Assembly (NCBI GenBank): GCA_002345025.1 | Contig: DDUX01000053.1 | Span: forward strand, 26,756-90,755 | From: Candidatus Accumulibacter iunctus | GTDB lineage: Bacteria > Pseudomonadota > Gammaproteobacteria > Burkholderiales > Rhodocyclaceae | Direction of reading: 5' to 3' | DNA: 64,000 nt | Shown here: positions 28,702 to 38,364 of the stretch, one piece after another | Layout: every line of letters begins with the position of its first letter | Position numbering within the stretch: the stretch's first letter is position 1 | The notes under the pieces: model-generated | The model's input: only the letters and a program-made list of their open reading frames with translations | What the model was told of the DNA's origin: nothing | Database searches by the model: none | Position numbers and translations under genes: made by a program

Positions 28702-29370
28702 ATGATGAAATCGGAACACCTCGCCCGCAACAACGTCATCCTTCTCGTCTGCTTGCTGAGCCTGATCGTTTTCTACCCGTTTTCCCAGGCGGACAAGTCT
28801 CTGGTTCGCGATCTGCTGCTCTCCGCTGTCTTCTTTGCCGGGATATTCTCGCTTGAGTTTTCCGCCCGGTCCCGGATGCTCCTCTTGCCACTCGCCATAC
28901 TGACGGCCGGAACCACCTGGATCCGTCATTTCATCAAGAATGACCTGCTGTACCTGATCGACTTTGGCACGTCTTCGATCACACTGGCAGTCATCGTCGT
29001 GCTGATGATCCGCCATATTGCCCGCAGCAGGGTCGTGACGCCGACAATCATTCTCAGTTCGGTCAACGGCTACCTGCTGCTCGGCGTGCTTGGCGCCGTG
29101 CTGCTGAGCATCGCTGATGCCACCCATATCTTCCTGAACGGCCCCGGAAGCGCCGGCATCGCGCTCCCCAACCAGGGTTCACCCGAGTTCAGCGACTATC
29201 TCTATCTGGCGTTCATAACGCTGACCACCGTGGGTTATGGCGACGTGACGGCCGTTTCCCACCTGACCCGATCCGTGGCGATTCTCATTGGCCTCGCCGG
29301 CCAACTGTACATGACCATTCTCGTTGCCATGCTGGTAGGAAAATTTTCCGCCGGCCACGACGAACGCTAG
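28702..29370 (+). CDS. Potassium-channel family protein (6 TM, TVGYGD filter)
   Basis: 222 aa from ATG 28702. Six hydrophobic segments occur at about 12-28, 35-54, 58-75, 80-103, 112-136 and 188-212; the last two flank a pore loop with LTTVGYGDV, the canonical K+ selectivity filter. The fourth segment is not a charged voltage sensor. No RCK or cyclic-nucleotide-binding domain follows. It lies 132 bp after the CHAT gene with a TATAAT between them (28576-28581). Base use is less GC-biased than its neighbours. Confidence 0.87.
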   Translation: MMKSEHLARNNVILLVCLLSLIVFYPFSQADKSLVRDLLLSAVFFAGIFSLEFSARSRMLLLPLAILTAGTTWIRHFIKNDLLYLIDFGTSSITLAVIVVLMIRHIARSRVVTPTIILSSVNGYLLLGVLGAVLLSIADATHIFLNGPGSAGIALPNQGSPEFSDYLYLAFITLTTVGYGDVTAVSHLTRSVAILIGLAGQLYMTILVAMLVGKFSAGHDER

Positions 29371-29478
29371 GAGGCGATCAGGGGAAAACGGAGATGGCGA
29401 GATTGGAGCAAGCGAAGGAAGAGCGGGTGTTGGTTGGGGAGGCTGCCGCCACCGGAGAGCGTGACGAGCGAAAGCCAG

Positions 29479-29509
29479 AAAAAAAACGGGGCGCCGCGAG
29501 GACGCCCCG
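29479..29509 (-). terminator. Rho-independent terminator of the glnK-amtB operon
   Basis: On the minus strand CGGGGCG (29509-29503) pairs with CGCCCCG (29493-29487) around a 9-nt loop, followed immediately by eight T (29486-29479). It lies 29 bp past the amtB stop. The opposite strand lacks the T run, so it serves amtB. Confidence 0.85.
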
Positions 29510-29537
29510 AAGGGGGAGAGACCTGTAGGTAGTCGGC

Positions 29538-31004
29538 TCAATAGTGGTAGGCGGATTCGCCGTGCGAGGTGATGTCGAGCCCTTCGCGTTCCTCTTCTTC
29601 CGGCACGCGCAGACCGATCACCATGTCCACCAGTTTGAACGCCACCAGCGAGACGATGCCCGACCAGACGATGACCGTGCCGACACCCCAGAGCTGGCTG
29701 ATCAGCTGCGCCGTCATGTCGTAGTCTCCGACCTTGTTCGCGACATAGTCATAGACGCCGGTGCCACCGAGCGAAGGATCGGCGAAGACACCGGTCAGGA
29801 TCGCGCCGAGAATGCCGCCGACGCCATGCACACCAAAGACGTCGAGCGAATCGTCGGCACCGAACATGCGCTTCAGGCCATTGACGCCCCACAGGCAGAT
29901 CACGCCCGCCAGCAGGCCGATGCAGATGGCACCCATGACACCGACGAAACCGGCCGCCGGGGTGATCGCCACCAGCCCGGCAACCGCACCGGAAGCGGCA
30001 CCGAGCATCGACGGCTTGCCTTTCAGCATCCATTCCGCCAGCATCCAGGACATCGCCGCGCAGGCGGTTGCCACCCAGGTATTGACCATCGCCAGGGCGG
30101 CACCACCGCTTGCCTCGAGCGCCGAGCCGGCGTTGAATCCGAACCAGCCGAACCACAGCAGCGAGGCACCGATCATCGTGAAGGTCAGGCTGTGCGGTGC
30201 CATCGACTCACGCCCGTAGCCGATCCGCTTGCCGATGACGATGGCACCGATCAGGCCGGCAATCGCGGCGTTGATGTGCACCACGGTGCCACCGGCGAAA
30301 TCGAGCGCCCCCTTCTGGAAGAGGAAACCGGCCGTCGCGGTGGCCGCCTCGCCGGCTGCCGCGTCGACATAGGCGTCCGGGCCTGCCCAGTACCACACCA
30401 TGTGCGCCATCGGCACGTAGGAGAGCGAAAACCAGATCACCATGAAGACCAGGATGGCGGCGAACTTCGCCCGCTCGGCGAAGGCGCCGACGATCAGCCC
30501 GCAGGTGATCGCCGCGAAGGCGCCCTGGAAGATGACGTAGGCGAGTTCGGAGATGACCACCCCCTTGGAGAAGGTCGCCGCGACCGAGTCGACAGTGATC
30601 CCTTTCAGGAACAGCTTGTCGAACACGCCGAAGAAGCCTCCACCCTCGGTGAACGCCAGCGAGTAGCCGTACACCACCCAGAGCACGCTGATCAGCGAGA
30701 AGGTGACGAACACCTGCATCAGCACCGACAGCATGTTCTTGCTGCGCACAAGGCCACCATAGAAAAGGGCCAGGCCGGGAATCGACATCAGGATGACGAG
30801 CGCGGCGCTGGTCATCACCCAGGCGTTGTCGCCCTTGTTGGCAACCGGTGCCGGGGCGGCAGCAGGAGCGGCAGCGTCGGCGGCTGCCGCCGCGGGCACC
30901 ACGGCTGTCGCCGCGGGGGCCGCCGTCGGTTTGTCTTCAGCCCAGGCCGGAGCGCCGATGGCGACGGCTCCGAGCACGGCCAGAACTGCAAATAAGCGCT
31001 TCAT
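29538..31004 (-). CDS. amtB: Ammonium transporter AmtB (with signal peptide and Ala/Pro linker)
   Basis: Inner-membrane trimeric ammonium channel of 488 aa. A cleavable signal (MKRLFAVLAVLGAVAIGAPAWA) is followed by an Ala/Pro-rich linker and then the Amt core: NAWVMTSAALVILMSIPGLALFYGGLVR, FAGGTVVHINAAIAGL with the first pore His, and FGVHGVGGILGAILTG with the second. The C-terminal GLRVPEEEEREGLDITSHGE is the conserved cytosolic segment bound by GlnK. It follows glnK by 10 bp in one operon. Confidence 0.97.
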   Translation of the reverse strand: MKRLFAVLAVLGAVAIGAPAWAEDKPTAAPAATAVVPAAAAADAAAPAAAPAPVANKGDNAWVMTSAALVILMSIPGLALFYGGLVRSKNMLSVLMQVFVTFSLISVLWVVYGYSLAFTEGGGFFGVFDKLFLKGITVDSVAATFSKGVVISELAYVIFQGAFAAITCGLIVGAFAERAKFAAILVFMVIWFSLSYVPMAHMVWYWAGPDAYVDAAAGEAATATAGFLFQKGALDFAGGTVVHINAAIAGLIGAIVIGKRIGYGRESMAPHSLTFTMIGASLLWFGWFGFNAGSALEASGGAALAMVNTWVATACAAMSWMLAEWMLKGKPSMLGAASGAVAGLVAITPAAGFVGVMGAICIGLLAGVICLWGVNGLKRMFGADDSLDVFGVHGVGGILGAILTGVFADPSLGGTGVYDYVANKVGDYDMTAQLISQLWGVGTVIVWSGIVSLVAFKLVDMVIGLRVPEEEEREGLDITSHGESAYHY

Positions 31005-31014
31005 GATCTACTCC

Positions 31015-31632
<618 letters not shown>

Positions 31633-31659
31633 TCAAGAAAAAGATCACAACCAGCACTT

Positions 31660-31676
31660 AGCAGAATTCGTGCCAA
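31660..31676 (-). promoter_or_regulatory. Sigma-54 promoter of the glnK-amtB operon
   Basis: On the minus strand TTGGCACG-AATT-CTGCT matches the RpoN consensus TGGCACG-N4-TTGCW, with the invariant GG and GC at the correct 10-nt separation. Only one position of the -12 element differs (CTGC for TTGC). It lies about 40 nt upstream of the exported-protein remnant and about 300 nt before glnK. Confidence 0.8.
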
Positions 31677-31770
31677 GCTAGTTTCCGTCAATTCGTCAAT
31701 GACTTGACAAGCTGACGGCGGCCTGCAAACACGGATGCTGCACTGCCATAGAACAATTCCGCGCGGCTAC

Positions 31771-31785
31771 GCACCGCCGTGGTGC
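31771..31785. promoter_or_regulatory. NtrC-type enhancer site
   Basis: GCACC-GCCGT-GGTGC is a perfect palindrome matching the NtrC site pattern GCACC-N5-GGTGC. It is about 100 bp upstream of the sigma-54 promoter, a normal enhancer distance. It lies in the spacer shared with divergent ubiK. Confidence 0.7.
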
Positions 31786-31857
31786 ATGGCCAGACGAAGA
31801 CCTCGTCTGTGCTAAACTCGGTCCACCCTGCAACCACTTGCTCCGGCGGTGAAGATC

Positions 31858-32103
31858 ATGCTCGACCCCAGGATCCTTGAAGAAATCGGCCAGCGTCTTG
31901 GCGGCATCATCGCTGCCAGTCCGGCCGCGGACATCGAAAGGAACGCGCGCGCGCTCCTCGCCAACGTCTTCGCCAAACTCGATCTCGTCAGTCGCGAGGA
32001 GTTCGACATCCAGACGCAGGTGCTGCAACGCACGCGCGAGAAACTGAAGGCCCTCGAGGCACGGATCGAGCGCCTCGAGAATCCGCCCGCACAGCCCGAT
32101 TGA
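31858..32103 (+). CDS. ubiK: Ubiquinone biosynthesis accessory factor UbiK (YqiC/BMFP)
   Basis: 81 aa from ATG 31858, preceded by GGTGA; an in-frame GTG at 31849 is also possible. Short coiled-coil protein with LDPRILEEIGQRLGGII, LVSREEFDIQTQVLQRTREKL and a Leu/Glu-rich C-terminus, the membrane fusogenic BMFP pattern. It assists the UbiJ-containing ubiquinone synthesis complex under aerobic conditions. Placement next to comM is common in proteobacteria. Confidence 0.9.
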   Translation: MLDPRILEEIGQRLGGIIAASPAADIERNARALLANVFAKLDLVSREEFDIQTQVLQRTREKLKALEARIERLENPPAQPD

Positions 32104-32179
32104 GAGCCGCGAGTCGGCGTGCCGGCGCGTCGTCCGACGCGGCAGCTCGTCCGTCGTCGTGCCAGCGTGACTACTCGCC

Positions 32180-33682
32180 GTGTCCCTCGCCATCGTCCAT
32201 AGCCGCGGTCTCGACGGACTGGCAGCGCCGGAGGTTGCCGTCGAAGTGCATCTGGCGGGTGGGCTGCCGAACCTGACGCTGGTTGGGCTGCCGGATACCG
32301 AAGTCAAGGAAGCGCGCGACCGGGTGCGTGCCGCGCTGCAGAACTCGGGCTTCGACTTTCCCCGCAGGCGCATCACCGTGAACCTCGCACCAGCCGACCT
32401 GCCGAAGGAATCCGGACGCTTCGACCTGCCCATGGCGCTCGGCATCCTGGCGGCATCGGGCCAGATCCCTTCGCGGTCGCTGGCCGAGTACGAATTCGCC
32501 GGCGAACTGTCGCTTTCGGGCGAACTGCGACCGGTCCGCGGCGCCCTGGCGATGGTACTGGCGGCCGGTGACAGCGGCCGCAGCTTCATCCTGCCCGCCG
32601 CCAGCGCGCATGAGGCGGCGCTGGCCGGCCGGGTACGCGTCCTGGCGGCAGCCAGTCTGCTCGAAGTCTGTGCTCAGCTGACCGGACAGGCAGCCTTGCC
32701 GGTCTGCCAGGCGACGCCCGGCGACGGCGGCGGCGGCGACGGCGACTATCCCGATCTCGCCGACGTGCGCGGCCAGGCGCAGGCCAAGCGTGGACTCGAG
32801 ATCGCTGCCGCCGGCGGACATTCGATCCTCTTCGCGGGTCCCCCGGGGACCGGGAAGTCGATGCTCGCCAGCCGGCTGCCGGGCCTGCTGCCGCCAATGA
32901 CGCTGGCGGCAGCACTCGAATCGGCGGCCGTGCTGTCGCTCACCGGGCAGTTTCGTCCGCAGCTCTTTCGCCACCATCCCTATCGCGCACCGCACCACAC
33001 GGCTTCTTCGGCAGCTCTGGTTGGTGGTGGCAGCGTTCCGCGTCCGGGCGAGATCTCGTTGGCGCACCAGGGCGTCCTCTTCCTCGACGAACTCCCGGAG
33101 TTCGACCGGCGGGTTCTCGAAGCACTGCGGGAGCCTCTCGATTCGGGACGCATCCACATCTCGCGCGCCGCCCGTCAGGCTGATTTCCCGGCGCAGTTCC
33201 AGCTCGTCGCAGCGATGAATCCGTGTCCGTGTGGTTATCACGGCGATGCGCGCGGCCGTTGCCGCTGCACCCCGGACCAGATTCTGCGCTACCGCAGCAA
33301 GCTCTCCGGTCCGCTGCTCGACCGCATCGACCTGCAGCTCGAGGTTCCCGCGGTGCCCGCCGAAGTCCTGCAGCAGGCGCCGGATGGCGAAGCGTCGGCG
33401 ACCGTGCGCGAGCGGGTGACGGCCGCGCGCGAGCGACAGCTCGCGCGCCAGGGAAAACCGAATTGCCGTCTGAGCACGTCCGAGATCGACCACCATTGCC
33501 AGCCGCAGGCAGCAGCGGCAGCGCTGCTGAAGCAGGCAATCAGTCGCTTCGAGCTCTCCGCACGAGGCTTTCACCGCCTGCTCAAGGTGGCGCGGACGAT
33601 CGCGGATCTGGCAGGGCAGCAGACGATCGAGGCCGCGCACGTTGCCGAAGCCGTGCAGTACCGTCGTTTCACCAAAGATTGA
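32180..33682 (+). CDS. comM: Competence/Mg-chelatase-like AAA+ helicase ComM (YifB)
   Basis: 500 aa from GTG 32180. The N-terminal Lon-like domain has LVGLPDTEVKEARDRVRAAL, the central AAA+ Mg-chelatase domain has Walker A GPPGTGKS and Walker B VLFLDELPEF, followed by MNPCPCGYHG with its zinc-like cysteines and the C-terminal lid (FHRLLKVARTIADL). ComM is a branch-migration helicase promoting integration of DNA taken up in natural transformation. Confidence 0.96.
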   Translation: MSLAIVHSRGLDGLAAPEVAVEVHLAGGLPNLTLVGLPDTEVKEARDRVRAALQNSGFDFPRRRITVNLAPADLPKESGRFDLPMALGILAASGQIPSRSLAEYEFAGELSLSGELRPVRGALAMVLAAGDSGRSFILPAASAHEAALAGRVRVLAAASLLEVCAQLTGQAALPVCQATPGDGGGGDGDYPDLADVRGQAQAKRGLEIAAAGGHSILFAGPPGTGKSMLASRLPGLLPPMTLAAALESAAVLSLTGQFRPQLFRHHPYRAPHHTASSAALVGGGSVPRPGEISLAHQGVLFLDELPEFDRRVLEALREPLDSGRIHISRAARQADFPAQFQLVAAMNPCPCGYHGDARGRCRCTPDQILRYRSKLSGPLLDRIDLQLEVPAVPAEVLQQAPDGEASATVRERVTAARERQLARQGKPNCRLSTSEIDHHCQPQAAAAALLKQAISRFELSARGFHRLLKVARTIADLAGQQTIEAAHVAEAVQYRRFTKD

Positions 33683-33721
33683 CTGAGGACGATCGCTAGC
33701 CGCCGATCACGGTGTCTGCGC

Positions 33722-34249
33722 TCAGCCGCCGATGTGCATCTGATACTTTGCGCCGTTGGAAAACGTGCAGGTTCCCGCCCCCTGATACGGCGTCGTCAAC
33801 TGGTATTCGCACGACATGAACATGCCGCCCGGGCTGTAGGCGCTGGCGACGCCGCGCTTTTCATCCTCGACGATGCGCGTCGCTTCACCGGTCAGGACCT
33901 GGCCCTCGTACTCGACCAGAAAACGGCCCTTGCCGGTCATCATGTTGGTGACCGACCCACTGATGACGCCACTCCGTGTCGCCCTTTCGTTGGCGGGATA
34001 GAGTCGAACCGGAAGCGTCGCCTGCGCCGCAGTGCCCATCGCCTGCGGTCGCGTCGCGAGTTGCCCGGGCTGCGGTGGGGCCCCCGTCGGCAGCGGCGTT
34101 CCGGACGGTGGAAGTGGGTAATGATGGTAATAGACCCCACCATCGGGCCCCACCACCGGCACCACGTAACACGCAGCCGTGACGACCGCCGCGAGCACCG
34201 GCGGCGCGAAGCGTCGCCACGATGGATGGGATGCAGTTCTCGACATCAT
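33722..34249 (-). CDS. Predicted lipoprotein, function unknown
   Basis: 175 aa from ATG 34247-34249 with GGAGAAC upstream; the longer frame to 34438 is rejected. A signal with lipobox VTAAC is followed by a Pro/Gly/Tyr-rich segment (GGVYYHHYPLPPSGTPLP). A beta-rich C-terminal domain has GVISGSVTNMMTGKGRFLVEYEG, EATRI and GMFMSCEYQLTTP. The domain looks like a small periplasmic beta-barrel or sandwich that I cannot assign. Convergent with comM, divergent from the BamE-like gene. Confidence 0.78.
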   Translation of the reverse strand: MMSRTASHPSWRRFAPPVLAAVVTAACYVVPVVGPDGGVYYHHYPLPPSGTPLPTGAPPQPGQLATRPQAMGTAAQATLPVRLYPANERATRSGVISGSVTNMMTGKGRFLVEYEGQVLTGEATRIVEDEKRGVASAYSPGGMFMSCEYQLTTPYQGAGTCTFSNGAKYQMHIGG

Positions 34250-34550
34250 GTTCTCCTTTCCAGAAAGTTGGCGGCTCAGGTGGACCGTCAGTCCCAGTAT
34301 AGTAAAGATCAATCCCATGCCAGGGCGATCTGCGGCCCTGTCCGGTACCCCGCCAATTCCGGGATGCCGCAGTGGTTCCCTACCACCGACGAGAGCTGGC
34401 CCAGACCGCCGACGCACACGTGCTTCCGCTGTACGCACGACTGCGCCACGGCGGAGGGTGCCAACCCAAAAGCGGCTTCGCAGGCGCCGCTTCGTCTATA
34501 CTCCGCAGCTGAAGCCATTGCTTGTGGCAACCAGACTTGGAGCAACCGGT
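34250..34550. other. Intergenic region between two lipoprotein genes (301 bp)
   Basis: Divergent spacer. It contains TATACT on the minus strand at 34301-34296 and TATACT on the plus strand at 34497-34502 as possible -10 boxes for the two flanking genes; neither has a clear -35. No coding region or RNA gene was recognised. Confidence 0.5.
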
Positions 34551-35039
34551 ATGTTCAAGATCGCCTCGGCCAGCATCATTGGCGGCAGCTTGCTGGTCGG
34601 CGCCCTCGCCGCCTGCGACGCCGACCAGCTGGGCAGGCTGCGGCCCGGAAGCAGCACGGCCAGCGAGGTGAAGGCCGTGATGGGCGAGCCGACGCTGGAA
34701 TGGCGGGAGGCAGACGGCTCGCGCGTCTGGGAGTATCCGCGCACGCCACAAGGAATCGTCAATTACCTCGTCGTCATCGGCCCCGACGATGTGCTGCGCG
34801 AGGTCCAGCAGGTTCTGACCGAGGCGAACTTCGCCAGGGTCAGCGTCGGCATGACTCGCGACCAGGTGCGGCGCCTGCTTGGTCGCCCGGCCCACGAGAC
34901 CTTTTTCCCCCTCAAACGGGAAACGATCTGGGACTGGAAGACGAAGGTGGACTCGGGCATGGAGTGGTACTTCAACGTCCATTTCGGCGAGGACGGGCGG
35001 GTGACCGGAAGCAGCACCAACTTCGTTCCCAAAGGCTGA
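34551..35039 (+). CDS. BamE/SmpA-like lipoprotein with duplicated motif
   Basis: 162 aa from ATG 34551. Signal and lipobox GALAACDA. The mature protein has the SmpA/OmlA turn twice: LRPGSSTASEVKAVMGEPTLEW near residue 30 and VSVGMTRDQVRRLLGRPAHE near 100, each followed by a Trp-containing strand (RVWEYP and ETIWDWK). It is therefore a tandem BamE-like protein, distinct from the true BamE at 1995-2477. It may be an envelope accessory factor. Confidence 0.85.
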   Translation: MFKIASASIIGGSLLVGALAACDADQLGRLRPGSSTASEVKAVMGEPTLEWREADGSRVWEYPRTPQGIVNYLVVIGPDDVLREVQQVLTEANFARVSVGMTRDQVRRLLGRPAHETFFPLKRETIWDWKTKVDSGMEWYFNVHFGEDGRVTGSSTNFVPKG

Positions 35040-35146
35040 GGGCAAACGCGCCGCGCGAACGGCAGCGGCGCGACCCGGCGAGACAAGGAAAGGAGCGGCG
35101 CGGGTGCCATTCGGGACACTCGCTGCCGGATGCCCGGAGACTGGCG

Positions 35147-35566
35147 ATGCATGGCCTGCACCTGACTGCCGAACTCTACGGATGCCGCTGCGAGCGGCGA
35201 CTCCTCGATGACGCCGGCGCCCTGCGCGAACTCTGTCTCACCGTCTGTTCGCTGCCAGGGCTGACGCCGCTCGCCGAGGTCTTCCACCAGTTCGCCAGCA
35301 ACGGGGAAGCGGCCGGCGCCACCGGCGCGGTGGTGCTCGCCGAGTCGCATCTGGCGGTGCACACCTGGCCGGAAGCGGCGGCAGTGACGCTCGATCTGTA
35401 CGTCTGCAACTTCAGCCAGGACAACAGCGGTGCAGCTCGCCGGGCCTGTCAGGCGCTGATCGCCGCCTTTGGACCAGGACGGATCGTCCGCCGCGAACTG
35501 GAGCGAGGCATCGCTGCCGGCGCGGCCGCTACGCGCGCTTTCGACCCCGACAGCGACAGTGAATAG
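35147..35566 (+). CDS. speD: S-adenosylmethionine decarboxylase proenzyme
   Basis: 139 aa starting MHGLHLTAELYGC at ATG 35147. It self-cleaves before Ser67 in LAESHLAVHTWPE to create the pyruvoyl cofactor. The following LDLYVCNF carries the catalytic Cys. The product, decarboxylated SAM, donates aminopropyl groups to spermidine. This is the short SpeH-like bacterial form. No spermidine synthase gene lies adjacent. Confidence 0.93.
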   Translation: MHGLHLTAELYGCRCERRLLDDAGALRELCLTVCSLPGLTPLAEVFHQFASNGEAAGATGAVVLAESHLAVHTWPEAAAVTLDLYVCNFSQDNSGAARRACQALIAAFGPGRIVRRELERGIAAGAAATRAFDPDSDSE

Positions 35567-35572
35567 CCGGCG

Positions 35573-35596
35573 GATCCCGGGGTATACTCGGGGATC
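35573..35596. promoter_or_regulatory. TATACT inside an inverted repeat before trpB2
   Basis: GATCCC (35573-35578) and GGGATC (35591-35596) flank TATACT at 35583-35588. The site lies 29 bp upstream of the trpB2 GTG. It may be a -10 box within an operator or simply the speD 3' hairpin. No -35 is clear. Confidence 0.35.
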
Positions 35597-35624
35597 AGGA
35601 CGCAAGACATAACAGGGAGGCCTT

Positions 35625-36986
35625 GTGGAATCGCTTCGCATCACGCTCGATCAATCCGAAATCCCCACCCACTGGTACAACGTCGTCGCCGACATGCCGA
35701 CGCCGCCGGAGCCGCCACTGGCTCCGGACGGCAAGCCGGTGTCGCCGGAGCAGATGGGAATGATCTTTCCGATGGCCATCCTCGAGCAGGAAATGTCGGC
35801 CGAACGCTGGATTCCGATTCCCGAGCCCGTACGACAGATCTATCGCCTCTGGCGGCCGTCGCCATTGATTCGTGCCCGCAGACTCGAGGAAGTGCTGCAG
35901 ACGCCGGCGAAGATCTTCTACAAATACGAAGGCGTTTCCCCCGCTGGATCGCACAAACCCAACACCGCCGTACCGCAGGCCTACTACAACCAGCAGGCAG
36001 GGATCAGGCGCATCACGACCGAAACCGGTGCCGGTCAGTGGGGCTGCTCGATGGCTTTCGCCGGCCAGATGTTCGGTCTTGAAGTGCGTGTGTACATGGT
36101 CCGGATCAGCTACGAGCAAAAACCCTTCCGCCGCTCGATGATGCAGACTTGGGGCGCCGAGGTCTTTGCCAGCCCTTCGGCGATGACGCAGACCGGCCGC
36201 GATCTGCTCGCCCGCGACCCGGCAAACCAGGGTTCGCTCGGGATCGCAATTTCCGAGGCCGTCGAGGAGGCCGCTTCGCGCTCCGACACCAGCTACGCGC
36301 TGGGCTCGGTACTCAATCACGTTGCCCTGCACCAGACGATCATCGGTCAGGAAGCGAAGAAACAGTTCGAGAAGGCTGGCGACTGGCCGGATGTGGTCTT
36401 CGCGCCCTGTGGCGGCGGCTCGTCCTTCGCCGGTGTTGCCTTCCCGTTCATCGCCGAAAACGCCGCCGGCGGGCGCAACGGCCGCCCGACGCGACTCGTG
36501 GCCGTCGAACCGACCTCGTGTCCGACGCTGACCAAGGGGGCCTACGCCTACGATTTCGGCGACGCCTCCGGCTTCACCCCGCTGATGAAGATGTACACCC
36601 TCGGCCATGACTTCATGCCGCCGGGAATTCATGCCGGCGGCCTGCGTTACCACGGCGACTCGCCGCTTGTCTCGCGGCTCTATCACGACGGGCTGATCGA
36701 GGCGGTTGCCGTGCCGCAGCTGGCGACCTTCGAGGCCGGCGTGATGTTTGCCCGCGCCGAGGGGGTGATTCCGGCACCCGAGTCGAACCATGCGATTCGG
36801 GCAGCGATCGACGAGGCCGTGCGCTGCCGGGAAACTGGCGAGAGCAAGACCATCTTCTTCAATCTCACCGGCCACGGCCACTTCGACATGGCCGCCTACG
36901 ACCGCTACTTCGCCGGTCAGCTCGAGGACTTCGAGTACCCGCAGGAAGCGATCCGCGCTTCACTGGAGCATCTGCCCAAGCTCTGA
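35625..36986 (+). CDS. trpB: TrpB2-type tryptophan synthase beta subunit
   Basis: 453 aa from GTG 35625, longer than canonical TrpB1 (about 400) and with the N-terminal extension of the TrpB2 clade ([19 protein letters not shown]). The PLP lysine is Lys111 in [15 protein letters not shown], and the phosphate loop is [11 protein letters not shown]. TrpB2 condenses indole with serine and often works without TrpA, perhaps scavenging indole. No trpA or other trp genes are nearby. Confidence 0.92.
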   Translation: MESLRITLDQSEIPTHWYNVVADMPTPPEPPLAPDGKPVSPEQMGMIFPMAILEQEMSAERWIPIPEPVRQIYRLWRPSPLIRARRLEEVLQTPAKIFYKYEGVSPAGSHKPNTAVPQAYYNQQAGIRRITTETGAGQWGCSMAFAGQMFGLEVRVYMVRISYEQKPFRRSMMQTWGAEVFASPSAMTQTGRDLLARDPANQGSLGIAISEAVEEAASRSDTSYALGSVLNHVALHQTIIGQEAKKQFEKAGDWPDVVFAPCGGGSSFAGVAFPFIAENAAGGRNGRPTRLVAVEPTSCPTLTKGAYAYDFGDASGFTPLMKMYTLGHDFMPPGIHAGGLRYHGDSPLVSRLYHDGLIEAVAVPQLATFEAGVMFARAEGVIPAPESNHAIRAAIDEAVRCRETGESKTIFFNLTGHGHFDMAAYDRYFAGQLEDFEYPQEAIRASLEHLPKL

Positions 36987-37684
36987 TGGTGGTCCCGATG
37001 CGCCTGGCGGTCTTCGCTCTCGTCCTCGCCAACCTGCTGCTTTTCGTCTGGGCGCGCGGCTATCTTGGCGCGCCGGCCGAGCCGGATTCGCGCCGCGCCG
37101 AGCAGCAGCTGCTGCCGGAGCGCGTCGTCGTCGTCTCCCGCGGCGAGCCACCGCCGTCGGCCAGACACAAGGAAGACGGCGAGACGGCGGGCGAGCGCAA
37201 GCCGAACGAAAGCTGCCAGATCTGGAGTGATCTGGCAGCCAGCGAGGCGGACCAGGTCGAGCAACTGCTGCAGGAGGGCTTTGCGGCATTCCGCGCGAGC
37301 CGCCGCACGGTCAACGAGAACAGCGGCTACTGGGTCTATGTGCCGCCGCTCGCGAACAAGGAGGAAGTGAGCAAGAAGACTGCAGAACTGCAGCAGCTCG
37401 GCGTCGACGATTTCTTCGTCGTTCAGGCCAGCGGGCCGAATCAGCTGGCGATCTCGCTCGGCACCTACCGCACCGAGGAGGCGGCCAACGCCGGCCTCGA
37501 AGCCCTGCGCGCAAAGGGAGTGAAGTCGGCCAGAATGAGCGAACGCAGGGGCAAACCGACCTATGTGATCCTTGAAATCCGCGGCCCTGCAGCACAGGCC
37601 GAAGCCCTGCAGCAGTCGATTGCGGCCAAGCTGCCCAAGGCGACTGGCAGAGCCTGCAAGGCGAACGCGGTGACTGCGCCATGA
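36986..37684 (+). CDS. SPOR-domain membrane protein
   Basis: 232 aa; ATG overlaps the trpB2 stop. One N-terminal TM segment (RLAVFALVLANLLLFVWA) is followed by a charged linker. The C-terminal SPOR-like fold has SGYWVYVPPLANKEEVSKKTAELQQLG and LAISLGTYRTEEAANAGLEALRAKG. SPOR domains bind denuded glycan at the division septum, consistent with its neighbour zapD two genes on. It is coupled to coaE by an ATGA overlap. Confidence 0.85.
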   Translation: MVVPMRLAVFALVLANLLLFVWARGYLGAPAEPDSRRAEQQLLPERVVVVSRGEPPPSARHKEDGETAGERKPNESCQIWSDLAASEADQVEQLLQEGFAAFRASRRTVNENSGYWVYVPPLANKEEVSKKTAELQQLGVDDFFVVQASGPNQLAISLGTYRTEEAANAGLEALRAKGVKSARMSERRGKPTYVILEIRGPAAQAEALQQSIAAKLPKATGRACKANAVTAP

Positions 37685-38304
37685 GCTTCGTCGTCGGCCT
37701 TACCGGCGGCATCGGCAGTGGCAAGAGTACGGTCGCCGACCTCTTTGCCGCGCGGGGCGCAGCGCTGGTGGATACCGATCTCATCGCCCACCAGCTGACG
37801 GGGGCGAACGGTGGCGCAATGGCGGCAATCGCCACGGTCTTTGGCGACACCGTCCTGCGCGCCGACGGCGGGCTCGACCGCGCGGCGATGCGTTGCCTCG
37901 TGTTTGCCGACCACTGCGCCAGGGCCAGACTCGAAGCCATCCTGCATCCGCTGATCCGACAACGAAGCGACGAATGCTGTAGCGCCGCGACGACGGCGCC
38001 CTACGTCGTGCTGGTCGTACCGCTACTCGTTGAATCAAAGACTTACCATGATCGGACCGATCGCATTCTGGTCGTCGATTGCAGCGAGGAGATGCAGGTC
38101 GGGCGCGTGATGAGCCGCAGCGGGCTGACCGCGACGGAGGTCAGGGCGATCATCGCCAGCCAGGCGTCGCGCGACGAACGCCGGCAAGCGGCGGACGATC
38201 TGGTGGTCAACGACGGCACCATCGAGCTACTCGTACCACAGGTGGAAAGCCTGCACCGCCGCTATCTTGAGCTGGCGGCGAGCAAAGCTCATGTTCACCG
38301 TTGA
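37681..38304 (+). CDS. coaE: Dephospho-CoA kinase
   Basis: Last step of CoA synthesis. 207 aa with P-loop GLTGGIGSGKSTVADLF (residues 6-22), DTDLIAHQL, HPLIR and VVPLLVES, plus the lid segment RSGLTATEVRAIIASQAS. Normal length. It starts within the stop of the SPOR gene and is followed 60 bp later by zapD, the usual coaE-zapD pairing. Confidence 0.95.
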   Translation: MSFVVGLTGGIGSGKSTVADLFAARGAALVDTDLIAHQLTGANGGAMAAIATVFGDTVLRADGGLDRAAMRCLVFADHCARARLEAILHPLIRQRSDECCSAATTAPYVVLVVPLLVESKTYHDRTDRILVVDCSEEMQVGRVMSRSGLTATEVRAIIASQASRDERRQAADDLVVNDGTIELLVPQVESLHRRYLELAASKAHVHR

Positions 38305-38364
38305 GGTTTTGCTGCAAATGCTTCAGAATCATCAGAAATCGTCCACCCCGATGCTGGCGGCAGT

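Noticed and set aside
27163..29127. Long open frame of about 650 codons antisense to the CHAT and channel genes
   Set aside because: Composition is that of a GC-rich shadow; the plus strand carries clear CHAT and channel motifs.
29544..30995. Open frame of 483 codons antisense to amtB
   Set aside because: His/Asp/Arg-rich shadow typical of the complement of a membrane protein gene; AmtB motifs are unambiguous.
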